Part shown: positions 1 through 5,974 of the stretch, piece by piece
Numbering within the stretch: the first letter of the stretch is position 1
Layout of the letters: every line of letters begins with the position of its first letter
Assembly (NCBI GenBank): GCA_002388885.1
Contig: DGNI01000205.1
Coordinates: 9,438 to 18,245, forward strand
Length of the DNA: 8,808 nt
Direction of reading: 5' to 3'
Source of the DNA: Parvularculaceae bacterium UBA4496
GTDB taxonomy: Bacteria > Pseudomonadota > Alphaproteobacteria > Caulobacterales > Parvularculaceae
Notes under the pieces: model-generated
Told to the model about the DNA's origin: nothing
What the model saw: the letters and a program-made list of their open reading frames with translations, nothing else
Database searches by the model: none
Position numbers and translations under genes: made by a program

Positions 1-86
1 GAGGCGTTGCCATATTCCGAGTTCATGATGTTGCAGAAACGCGTCAGGCGTTAGCCGTCTTTTCTGCTATCCGCAACGAAAGTTAG
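1..86 (+). CDS. folP: Dihydropteroate synthase, C-terminal end only (partial)
   Basis: Only the last 27 codons are in the window. The reading frame begins at base 3 and ends with TAG at 84-86. The translated tail is GVAIFRVHDVAETRQALAVF followed by SAIRNES. The RVHDV segment matches the conserved C-terminal strand of dihydropteroate synthase, where the Arg and His of the R-x-H motif contact the pterin pyrophosphate; an [AV]xET-x-AL helix normally follows. The enzyme joins 6-hydroxymethyl-dihydropterin pyrophosphate to p-aminobenzoate in cytosolic folate synthesis. Context supports the call, because folP commonly lies directly upstream of glmM in proteobacteria and glmM is the next gene on this strand. 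Its stop codon interlocks with the stop of the opposing gene (TAA on the minus strand at 83-85). The identification rests on a short stretch but the motif is distinctive. Confidence 0.85.
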   Translation, partial: GVAIFRVHDVAETRQALAVFSAIRNES

Positions 87-1642
87 CGTCTCGCGAGAAC
101 GCGCGTGTGGTTGTTTTCTGACGCTATATAATAGTCATCCAGAAACGCCGGGTCGCGCTTTAGTAACTCTTCGATGAGCCTGTCATCAGTAATATCCTGA
201 ATGAGCAGCATGGGCTGTTTTTCATAAATAGTTTGGAGTGTGCGTTCCAATTCCTGATCAGCGTACTGCAAAATTATTTGCTTTTGTGTTTCATTCAAAT
301 GTTTAGCGTCCTTTGCGAGCCAGGAATATCGCACTACCCACTGTCCGTGCATTTTATCAACCCACTTTGCGCCTGCCTTTTGCGCTAAAGGGAACGACGT
401 TGAAATATCTTTTGAAATGGCCATGGCTGTCGGACGGTTTAATTGCTCCATCCATTCGAGATTTTCGGCGAGGGGCGGTCTTCTGTCATTGAATGAAACA
501 AAACTCATCAGAACTATTGGAGCGCATGCAATCGTCAGCATGGCGACAAAAACATTCGTTCCCGAAGGCCTATCCTTCAACAGCGCGGCGGCCGCTAAAA
601 AAATTGCAAGCCATCCAAAGAACAGAGCAGGGTAAAGCTGATAATTAAAAAACTTTCCCTGAATAAAGTATATGAGCAGAAAAGAGAATGACACGATTGT
701 TGTTACTAGCGCGCCTGAGCGGCCTGGCCGCATTAGGCTCATAAGGCCAATCAGCGCAAAACATGCAGTCAGTGCAAAGAATGGAAGCGAAGTAAATCCA
801 TACGTATTGCTGACACGAACGGGCACATAAACATCGCGCATCAGCTGTAAATTTTCAGAAAGATATGCGGGAAATATTAGGAGCGTGACTGCGGTGAGAG
901 CTATCGTTGAAATGAACCCGATCAGCAGGCCGCTTCGCCAGAAAAAGCGCAAGTCCGGTTTGCGAGCTAAATAATATAAAGCAAGGGCGGCGCCGGGCGC
1001 CCAAAAGAGCGGCGGCTTGATGGCGGCCATCACGCCTGCGAGAATCGCCGCGGGCAACCCGTGTTTCCTGTCCGGCCATTTCCCCGACGTTTCCCTTCTG
1101 ACAAAGATTGAGACAATGGGCAGCGACAAAATAGCCGCCGCATGTTCGCGCTGCGCAAAAGCGTCATTGCTTATTACCAACAGAAAAATTGCAGCTGGCC
1201 CGATGACCGCAAGGCGCGGGTGGATTGCTCCGATCGTTGTGTCTGCAAGGATGCGGTCGCTGAGGTATAACGAACCAAATATGAGCGCATAAAATGTGGC
1301 GTATACGCCCCCTTCAGCGCTTAACCCTGTCAGGTTATAGAGAAGCGCCCCCGGCATATAAAGCAACACGGCGATCGGCGGGGCGGTGTCAAAAATGTCA
1401 ATATAAGCCCGTTCACCATCAAGCATCCGTTGGCACATGGTCAGGAGCCAGCTCGCATCTGGCGTCAGTCCGGACTGTCGGAAGAACAGCGATGCGAGCG
1501 CTACCAACCCGACAGCAAGCCAATATTTGGCGCCAAGCAGCTGTCGCATGGTATTGTTCAGAAATAACAGGAGGTTCGAAGCTGCGGTCACAAATACGCC
1601 CGAAAGGCCTGATTTTACAATTCGATTATACTTATGGCACAT
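83..1642 (-). CDS. Polytopic membrane protein, GT-C glycosyltransferase-like
   Basis: A 519-residue integral membrane protein with roughly ten to twelve hydrophobic segments between residues 38 and 382 and a soluble C-terminal tail of about 135 residues. After the first membrane segment comes an acidic loop (PDASWLLTMCQRMLDGERAY, residues 61-80, then DIFDTAPP). This resembles the first extracytoplasmic loop of GT-C transferases of the PMT/ArnT type, which use polyprenyl-phosphate sugars. AFAQREHAA (161-169) and QGKFFNYQLYPALFF (328-342) resemble other conserved blocks in such proteins. No specific sugar or acceptor can be assigned, and it could be a family member of unknown activity. The start is uncertain: neither Met1 nor Met32 (ATG at 1547-1549) has a good Shine-Dalgarno, and Met32 lies just before the first clear membrane segment. 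GC is about 42% over 181-360 plus 481-660 by hand count, well below its neighbours, which suggests foreign origin. It lies antisense between folP and glmM. Confidence 0.8.
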   Translation of the reverse strand: MCHKYNRIVKSGLSGVFVTAASNLLLFLNNTMRQLLGAKYWLAVGLVALASLFFRQSGLTPDASWLLTMCQRMLDGERAYIDIFDTAPPIAVLLYMPGALLYNLTGLSAEGGVYATFYALIFGSLYLSDRILADTTIGAIHPRLAVIGPAAIFLLVISNDAFAQREHAAAILSLPIVSIFVRRETSGKWPDRKHGLPAAILAGVMAAIKPPLFWAPGAALALYYLARKPDLRFFWRSGLLIGFISTIALTAVTLLIFPAYLSENLQLMRDVYVPVRVSNTYGFTSLPFFALTACFALIGLMSLMRPGRSGALVTTIVSFSFLLIYFIQGKFFNYQLYPALFFGWLAIFLAAAALLKDRPSGTNVFVAMLTIACAPIVLMSFVSFNDRRPPLAENLEWMEQLNRPTAMAISKDISTSFPLAQKAGAKWVDKMHGQWVVRYSWLAKDAKHLNETQKQIILQYADQELERTLQTIYEKQPMLLIQDITDDRLIEELLKRDPAFLDDYYIASENNHTRVLARR

Positions 1643-1681
1643 CTCGTGCCAGTCTATTAACGGGTTGGAAGCCGGAAAACG

Positions 1682-1692
1682 GTTAAGTTAAC
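1682..1692. promoter_or_regulatory. Small palindrome in the glmM leader
   Basis: GTTAAGTTAAC is a perfect inverted repeat (arms GTTAA/TTAAC around one base) in the 74-nt gap between the divergent membrane protein gene and glmM. It lies 24 nt upstream of the glmM start and within the region that must hold both promoters. No convincing -35/-10 pair is visible. The TTAA halves recall CtrA sites, but the spacing (1 nt rather than 7) is wrong for CtrA. A regulatory role is speculative. Confidence 0.2.
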
Positions 1693-1716
1693 AGTTGTTT
1701 TAGTGGAGACGCGCGA

Positions 1717-3084
1717 ATGCGTGGCGACGACCAGATGACGGGAAAGCGCGAAATTTTCGGGACCGACGGCGTGCGCGGTCTTGCGAATGCCGGCGCTATG
1801 ACGCCTGAAAGCATGCTTCGTCTCGGCATGGCGGTCGGGCGGGTTTTCAAGAATGGCGCGCACCGTCACCGTGTGGTGATTGGGAAGGATACTCGGCTTT
1901 CCGGTTACATGATTGAGCCTGCGCTGACGGCGGGTTTTGCGTCATCAGGTATGGATGTCTTTTTGCTCGGGCCGCTGCCGACGCCCGCCATGGCCATGCT
2001 GACGCGCTCCCTGCGCGCCGATCTCGGCGTAATGATCTCTGCTTCGCACAATCCTTATCACGACAACGGCGTGAAGTTTTTTGGACCCGACGGGTTCAAA
2101 TTGTCTGATGAGACCGAGCTCGAAATCGAACGCCTGATGAAAGATGACCTATCGGCCGGACGCGCGGCTTCGGCGGATTTGGGCCGGGTCAAGCGCGTGG
2201 ATGATGCCGGCGCGCGATACATTGAGTTTGCGAAGGCTGCATTCCCGCGCCGCAATTCGCTTGATGGCGTGCGCGTCGTAATCGATTGCGCCAACGGCGC
2301 CGGCTATAAGGTTGCGCCCACCGTATTGTGGGAGCTTGGCGCCGAAGTCAAAGCCATTGGCATTGAGCCTAACGGTTTTAATATCAACCAGAATATCGGC
2401 TCAACCGCGCCCAAGAAGATGGTGGATGCCGTCAAGGAGTACCGCGCTGATATCGGCGTTGCTCTCGATGGCGATGCCGACAGGGTGATTATCTGCGATG
2501 AAAAAGGGCGGCTGATCGATGGCGACCAGATTCTTGCGACGATCGCCAAAGCTTGGAAAAAGGACGGCGCACTTAAAGGCGGCGGCGTCGTTTCCACCGT
2601 CATGTCCAATATGGGCCTTGCAAAGTTTCTCGAAGGCCAAGGTCTCACCCTTGAACGTACAAAAGTCGGCGACCGTTATGTAGTAGAGGAAATGCGCGCC
2701 AAAGGCATCAATATCGGCGGCGAGCCATCAGGCCATGTGGTGCTTTCGGATTATTGCACCACAGGCGACGGGCTGGTGACTGCGCTGCAGGTCTTGTCCG
2801 TCGTCGCGTCCGAAGGCCGCAAGGTCAGCGATGTCTGTCACAATTTCGAACCGTTCCCGCAAATCCTGAAAAACGTGCGTTATGCAGGCGGTGATCCCTT
2901 GGAAGATGCTGCCGTTAAAGCAGCAATCAAGGCTGGAGAAGATAAGCTTGGTAAAAAAGGCCGGCTCGTTATCCGAAAATCCGGCACCGAGCCGCTGATC
3001 CGCGTCATGGGCGAAGGCGAAAACGCTGACACGGTCAAAGCGGTTGTTGACGACATTGCGTCGGCGGTGGACGCAGCGAAGTGA
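1717..3084 (+). CDS. glmM: Phosphoglucosamine mutase
   Basis: GlmM interconverts glucosamine-6-phosphate and glucosamine-1-phosphate in the cytosol, the step before GlmU makes UDP-GlcNAc for peptidoglycan and lipid A. All signatures of the alpha-D-phosphohexomutase fold are present: FGTDGVRG near the N-terminus (14-21), the phosphoserine loop ISASHNP (107-113, catalytic Ser110), the metal-binding DGDADR (251-256), the sugar-binding GEPSGH (335-340) and the phosphate-binding [12 protein letters not shown] (420-431). At 455 residues it is full length. The start at 1717 is chosen because GGAG at 1705-1708 lies 8 nt upstream. The in-frame ATG at 1735 (Met7) would give an N-terminus closer to typical GlmM and cannot be excluded. 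A strong hairpin follows the stop. folP is normally the upstream partner, but here an opposite-strand gene separates them, so glmM needs its own promoter, probably within 1643-1716 or inside the membrane gene. Confidence 0.97.
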   Translation: MRGDDQMTGKREIFGTDGVRGLANAGAMTPESMLRLGMAVGRVFKNGAHRHRVVIGKDTRLSGYMIEPALTAGFASSGMDVFLLGPLPTPAMAMLTRSLRADLGVMISASHNPYHDNGVKFFGPDGFKLSDETELEIERLMKDDLSAGRAASADLGRVKRVDDAGARYIEFAKAAFPRRNSLDGVRVVIDCANGAGYKVAPTVLWELGAEVKAIGIEPNGFNINQNIGSTAPKKMVDAVKEYRADIGVALDGDADRVIICDEKGRLIDGDQILATIAKAWKKDGALKGGGVVSTVMSNMGLAKFLEGQGLTLERTKVGDRYVVEEMRAKGINIGGEPSGHVVLSDYCTTGDGLVTALQVLSVVASEGRKVSDVCHNFEPFPQILKNVRYAGGDPLEDAAVKAAIKAGEDKLGKKGRLVIRKSGTEPLIRVMGEGENADTVKAVVDDIASAVDAAK

Positions 3085-3099
3085 TTTTTTCAAGAGTAG

Positions 3100-3127
3100 C
3101 CCGGCTCAGCTCGATTGCTGAGCCGGG
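3100..3127. terminator. Strong hairpin between convergent glmM and AhpD-like gene
   Basis: An 11-bp perfect stem (CCCGGCTCAGC at 3100-3110 with GCTGAGCCGGG at 3117-3127) encloses a 6-nt loop and begins 15 nt after the glmM stop. It is followed on the plus strand by the T-rich AATTATTTTATT, giving an intrinsic terminator for glmM. Read from the other strand, the same stem lies 10 nt beyond the stop of the converging gene, so it may act for both, although the T-run on that side is displaced. Confidence 0.85.
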
Positions 3128-3137
3128 AATTATTTTA

Positions 3138-3680
3138 TTAAGCGGCCTGCGCGCGCACGACCGGAAAATCGATATCGGTTTGCACCACGTGGTTGACGTA
3201 ATTCGTCAGAATGTTTTGAACCACATTGACCACTGTCTCGACGATTTCGCCTTCGGTGAGACCGGCGCCACGGGCGGCGGCCAAGTCACCGTCAGACACA
3301 ACGCCCCGCTTTTCAACAACAGCCGAAGCGAACGTTAAAACCGCCTGCAGTTTTGCATCAGATGATTTTCCATTGAGACGCGCTGAGATCTCAGCGTCAT
3401 CGACTTTCAGGCTTTTTGAGATCGCCGTGTGAGCAGAAGCGCAATAGTCGCAATTGTTCGCACCGGCGACAGTCAAGGCGATTGCTTCGCGGATTTTCGG
3501 ATCGAACGCGCCTTTGCTCAGTGTATCACCAAGGCCGAGCGCGGCGGCGAGCGCCGCCGGTTCGTTGGCGAGGACGCGGTAAAGGTTTGGCACGACGCCA
3601 AGCTTCGACTTGATCGCGGTGAAAAGTTCAGAAGCTTCTGGGGATGCTTCTGCATCTGAAATCTGGGTCAATCTAGACAT
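3138..3680 (-). CDS. Carboxymuconolactone decarboxylase / AhpD-like family protein
   Basis: A 180-residue all-helical protein of the AhpD-like superfamily, often annotated as peroxidase-related. The redox motif NCDYCASAH gives Cys77, Cys80 and His84, i.e. CxxC-x3-H, and Glu66 in PKIREAIAL sits where AhpD has its proton-relay Glu. LGVVPNLYRVLANEP (27-41) and the C-terminal TNYVNHVVQTDIDFP segment are typical of the subfamily of about 180 residues. By family knowledge the CxxC pair can support thiol-dependent peroxidase or disulfide reductase chemistry. The true substrate is unknown, and the decarboxylase name probably does not describe its activity. The start is the ATG at 3678-3680, with a weak GTGAG-type Shine-Dalgarno. 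The gene is divergent from a TetR-family gene across a 171-nt gap, the usual arrangement for a repressor and its target. Confidence 0.9.
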   Translation of the reverse strand: MSRLTQISDAEASPEASELFTAIKSKLGVVPNLYRVLANEPAALAAALGLGDTLSKGAFDPKIREAIALTVAGANNCDYCASAHTAISKSLKVDDAEISARLNGKSSDAKLQAVLTFASAVVEKRGVVSDGDLAAARGAGLTEGEIVETVVNVVQNILTNYVNHVVQTDIDFPVVRAQAA

Positions 3681-3851
3681 TTGGGTTTCTCACTTTCGTA
3701 TTCACGTGATCCCTAACGGGCGGGGTCGATTATTCTTCTGGCCGCGCTGGGGATTGCAGCCCGCGGCGACAGGGCTCATATGGAATTGCGGACCGAATGG
3801 TCAATAATTTGTTGCGAGCCGGTCGGTCACAAAACAGTGAGAGGTCTAAGA
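3681..3851. promoter_or_regulatory. Divergent promoter/operator region, AhpD-like gene and tetR
   Basis: This 171-nt gap must hold promoters for both flanking genes. Two inverted repeats stand out: TCACGTGA at 3702-3709, about 21 nt from the AhpD-like start, and GACCgaatGGTC at 3791-3802. On the minus strand the second overlaps a TTGACC (3799-3804) that could be a -35 box, with TATGAG (3775-3780) 18 nt away as a -10. That would put the candidate operator on the promoter of the AhpD-like gene. For tetR a Shine-Dalgarno (AGAGG, 3840-3844) is clear but no good -35/-10 is seen. The promoter calls are by eye. Confidence 0.35.
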
Positions 3852-4421
3852 ATGGCGCGGCCCAGGAAATTTGATCCTCAAGAGGCGCTGGAAAAAGTAA
3901 CAGATGTTTTCTGGCGCAAAGGTTTTGAGGGTGCTTCGATGCAGGAGATCGAAGCGGCCACCGGCCTCAACAAGCAAAGCCTTTACCGGCTTTTCCCGGA
4001 CAAGCGGGCCATGTATCTGGCTGCGCTGCAAAAATATGAGGAGCAGGAGGGCGAGCCCTTGCGCGCAATGCTCTCAGGCCCCGGCGGAGCTAGTGAGCGT
4101 TTCAAACGTGTATTTGACAATCTTGTCGCCAGCGCTGCGCGGGGGGACCGCCGCGGCTGCTTTCTCTGCAATGCGGCGACAGATCAGGCGCAACTCGATC
4201 CCGCGACGCAAGGCTTCGTCAGCGCCGCCGTTAAACGGTTTGAAAGAATGTTTCGTGAAGCGCTCAGGGTGTCAGCGCCCTATAACCGTGATCGGGAAGC
4301 AACAAAAGCGAAAGCGGCGGCGCTTTTAAGCGCCTACTTTGGCCTACGCGTTCTGACGCGGGCGAACGCGCCGTTAAACACCATTGAAGCAGCGGCCAGG
4401 CAGGCATGCGAGACAATATAA
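3852..4421 (+). CDS. TetR/AcrR family transcriptional regulator
   Basis: A 189-residue DNA-binding regulator. The N-terminal TetR helix-turn-helix spans about residues 10-52, with SMQEIEAATGLNKQSLYRLF containing the turn and recognition helix. The C-terminal helices form the ligand and dimer domain and include RGCFLCNAATDQAQLDP. This resembles the RGC[FL]LVN-type block of a TetR subgroup, but with a second Cys giving a C103-x2-C106 pair; a third Cys is at 186. The start at 3852 is chosen because AGAGG lies 7 nt upstream and MARPRKFDP is a typical beginning. An in-frame upstream ATG at 3780 would add 24 unconvincing residues. The probable role is repression of the divergent AhpD-like gene and of itself, inferred from arrangement only. 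The ligand is unknown; the cysteines allow a redox-sensing hypothesis. Confidence 0.92.
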   Translation: MARPRKFDPQEALEKVTDVFWRKGFEGASMQEIEAATGLNKQSLYRLFPDKRAMYLAALQKYEEQEGEPLRAMLSGPGGASERFKRVFDNLVASAARGDRRGCFLCNAATDQAQLDPATQGFVSAAVKRFERMFREALRVSAPYNRDREATKAKAAALLSAYFGLRVLTRANAPLNTIEAAARQACETI

Positions 4422-4422
4422 A

Positions 4423-4453
4423 GCCCGCCGGCAAGATACACATGCCGGCGGGC
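4423..4453. terminator. Hairpin terminator between tetR and the exported-protein gene
   Basis: A 10-bp perfect GC-rich stem (GCCCGCCGGC at 4423-4432 with GCCGGCGGGC at 4444-4453) has an 11-nt loop and starts one base after the tetR stop. On the plus strand no T-run follows. On the minus strand the stem is followed by TTTATATTGT, so it resembles an intrinsic terminator mainly for the converging gene at 4479-4976, and it may be shared by tetR. Confidence 0.75.
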
Positions 4454-4478
4454 GTTCACGCATCATACTGAGCTATGG

Positions 4479-4976
4479 CTAGGCGACGATACGAACCTGC
4501 GCTCTGCGCGAACAATTACGCTTGGCGATTTGACGCATCCGCTTTTTCGGCACGTAACGGGCCTGCGGACCTCGCGCGTCAACGGTGCACAGAAGGCGCG
4601 GGCCGCGACGAGTGCGATAGGCTTCTTCGACCAGGACAATCCGGGCGCGGTAGCGCGTTTCGAAAACTTCACGCTTCACAACGCGTCCGCGGTCGTCGCG
4701 GTAACCATTTCGGCGGCCGCGATCATAGCGACGGTCCCGGCGATCATACCGGTCATCATAGCCGTCGCCGAAGGTGATCGAGAAACTGAATCCGGAATCC
4801 CGGTACGGTCCGGAGCGGTAGTATTTGTCGGCCGCATAGAAGTTGTAATAGTCGGCCGCATGGCTGCGGTGGTCGTGGTCATGCGAACAATGGGCCGGCT
4901 TCGCCATGGCGGCGCCTGCGCCCAGCGCTGCGGCCCCGAGTATGGCGGCGATCATGGCTTTGAAAATCGTTTTCAT
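4479..4976 (-). CDS. Exported small protein, His-rich then Arg/Tyr/Asp-rich; function unknown
   Basis: A 165-residue protein with a Sec-type signal peptide: a lysine-bearing N-terminus (MKTIFK), an Ala/Leu/Gly hydrophobic core to about residue 24, and likely cleavage after AMA (23-25). The mature protein, probably periplasmic, begins with HCSHDHDHRSH (29-39), a His/Asp/Cys cluster that could bind metal. It continues through a Tyr-rich stretch to a low-complexity Asp/Arg/Tyr segment (about 71-97). A more ordered basic C-terminal part (about 98-165) has Cys130 and Cys155, which could form a disulfide. I recognise no named family; similar NCSxRA-type C-termini may occur in other alphaproteobacterial exported proteins. 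The start at 4974-4976 is chosen over upstream in-frame options because GGAG precedes it by 6 nt and the signal peptide begins there. It is divergent from the HxlR-type gene, which may or may not regulate it. Confidence 0.82.
   Translation of the reverse strand: MKTIFKAMIAAILGAAALGAGAAMAKPAHCSHDHDHRSHAADYYNFYAADKYYRSGPYRDSGFSFSITFGDGYDDRYDRRDRRYDRGRRNGYRDDRGRVVKREVFETRYRARIVLVEEAYRTRRGPRLLCTVDARGPQARYVPKKRMRQIAKRNCSRRAQVRIVA
4716..4760 (-). repeat. Degenerate coding repeat for Asp/Arg/Tyr units
   Basis: Within the exported-protein gene, residues 73-87 read YDDRYDRRDRRYDRG. The underlying DNA repeats variants of the plus-strand pattern GATCATA-C-GG/CG. It is an imperfect short tandem pattern, likely produced by local duplication, and it could vary in length between strains. 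Confidence 0.5.
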
Positions 4977-5177
4977 CTGGCTCTCCGTGCTTGCCCCAGC
5001 CGGATTTCCGTGATGCGTGACATATGGCTTTGGAATGCGGCGAGAATGGCGCGGTTTCTGGCCCAAAAGCGGTCACAATTGATTTTGCTCACAAATAAAC
5101 GTGAGGCGGGCGTGACGGCGGATTGCGTGAAAGCAGGCGATTGCGCGCCCGGCGCAAATCACTTTACTGATTCGGGC

Positions 5178-5654
5178 ATGGCCTATGCTGATGGTGAAAC
5201 CGTTGAGACATTAAGCGCCGGCGCGCCCTCGCTGGAGCGCTGCGGCCTGGCGGCTGCAGTCGAACTTGTGGGCGACCGCTGGACGCTGTTGATCCTTCGT
5301 TCGGCGCTTTACGGCGTGACGCGATTTGACGATATGCACTCAAGCCTCGGCTTGCCGCGCACGGTGCTTTCCAACCGTCTAAAAAAACTTGTCGAGAATG
5401 ATCTCTTGCGCAAGCGCCCTTACAAGGAAGACGGCCAACGTACGCGTCATCAGTATGTGCTGACCTCCAAGGGCGTTGATCTCGCTCTGCCGCTGATTGC
5501 GCTGATGCAGTGGGGTGAGAAACATATTCTCGACGCGCCGGGCAAGACGTCGCTGGTCGAACGCGGCGCTGGGGCACCCTTGCACGCCGGGCTGATCAGC
5601 GAGGACGGACGTCCTGTCGATCTCCGGCAAGCGCAATTCCGGATGGCGTCTTAG
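5178..5654 (+). CDS. HxlR family (winged helix) transcriptional regulator
   Basis: A 158-residue protein with the HxlR-type winged helix-turn-helix. SLERCGLAAAVELVGDRWTL (18-37) followed by LILRSALYGVTRFDD is the family N-terminal block. LPRTVLSNRLKKLVENDLL (59-77) is the recognition-helix region, and RHQYVLTSKGVDL (90-102) is the wing plus the usual TxxG segment. Cys22 occupies the conserved N-terminal Cys position used by some members, such as Bacillus HypR, to sense electrophile or oxidant stress. The frame stays open far upstream, so the start is uncertain. ATG 5178 is chosen because the family domain begins soon after, but it lacks a clear Shine-Dalgarno; in-frame GTG codons at 5112 (GAGG 5 nt upstream) and 5127 are alternatives. 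The target is unknown. The divergent exported-protein gene and the convergent small membrane protein gene are its neighbours. Confidence 0.9.
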   Translation: MAYADGETVETLSAGAPSLERCGLAAAVELVGDRWTLLILRSALYGVTRFDDMHSSLGLPRTVLSNRLKKLVENDLLRKRPYKEDGQRTRHQYVLTSKGVDLALPLIALMQWGEKHILDAPGKTSLVERGAGAPLHAGLISEDGRPVDLRQAQFRMAS

Positions 5655-5664
5655 CCCGATCTCC

Positions 5665-5859
5665 TTATCGATGTCCATTTTGTTTTCCTGATGCGGCGAC
5701 AAACGCCGCCACGAGAATTAAAAAGACGCCAAATCCGAAAACTAACCATGACGCGCTGACATCGACGCCCATGTTAAAGGCTGCATTCGGGAACATCTGA
5801 ACGCCAAGCGCGGTCAGGCAGCAGAAAAGCCCGATCCAGATAAGATTATTCGTCGCCAT
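5665..5859 (-). CDS. Small membrane protein, two predicted TM helices; function unknown
   Basis: A 64-residue protein starting MATNNLIWIGLFCC. It has one hydrophobic helix at about residues 5-22, a short polar/Pro-Asn loop (MFPNAAFNMGVDVS), a second helix at about 37-57, and a basic tail (GKQNGHR) ending at TAA. The start at 5857-5859 is chosen because a GGAGAGAGA purine run lies just upstream and the membrane helix starts immediately. A longer in-frame form to 6045 would overlap thiD and has no membrane or domain features upstream of this Met. The gene converges on the HxlR-type gene with only 10 nt between stops and no hairpin there. I do not recognise a family. Confidence 0.68.
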   Translation of the reverse strand: MATNNLIWIGLFCCLTALGVQMFPNAAFNMGVDVSASWLVFGFGVFLILVAAFVAASGKQNGHR

Positions 5860-5974
5860 TGTGGTATCTCTCTCCGCGCGCCCCGGCCCTTTATGAATAT
5901 GCGCCGGGTAGGCGCGGAATTCGGCGCTTTTCGGGAAACACTGCGGCGATTGAAGGTTAAGTTGAGGCGAAGAC
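5860..5974. promoter_or_regulatory. Divergent leader of the small membrane protein gene and thiD
   Basis: This 115-nt gap holds the ribosome binding sites of both genes: GAGG at 5964-5967, 7 nt before thiD, and the purine run before 5859 on the minus strand. There is a 5-bp hairpin (GCGCC 5901-5905 / GGCGC 5911-5915). It shows none of the conserved elements of a TPP riboswitch (no CTGAGA block), although thiD is a thiamine gene. GGTTAAGTT (5955-5963) also occurs in the glmM leader at 1681-1689. No clear -35/-10 is visible. Confidence 0.4.

Noticed and set aside
1655..1692. CtrA binding site upstream of glmM
   Set aside because: TTAA motifs are present but their spacings (1 nt and about 22 nt) do not fit TTAA-N7-TTAA.
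4530..5177. Long plus-strand open frame upstream of and in frame with the HxlR-type gene
   Set aside because: It runs antisense to the signal-peptide protein at 4479-4976. The translation has no domain features before the HxlR block, and the opposing gene has a better start, signal peptide and ribosome binding site.
5955..5963. GGTTAAGTT shared by the glmM (1681-1689) and thiD leaders as a common regulatory site
   Set aside because: A single 9-mer match at different distances from the two starts is weak evidence and could be coincidence.
5860..5974. TPP riboswitch upstream of thiD
   Set aside because: The conserved TPP aptamer sequence blocks are absent from the 115-nt leader.
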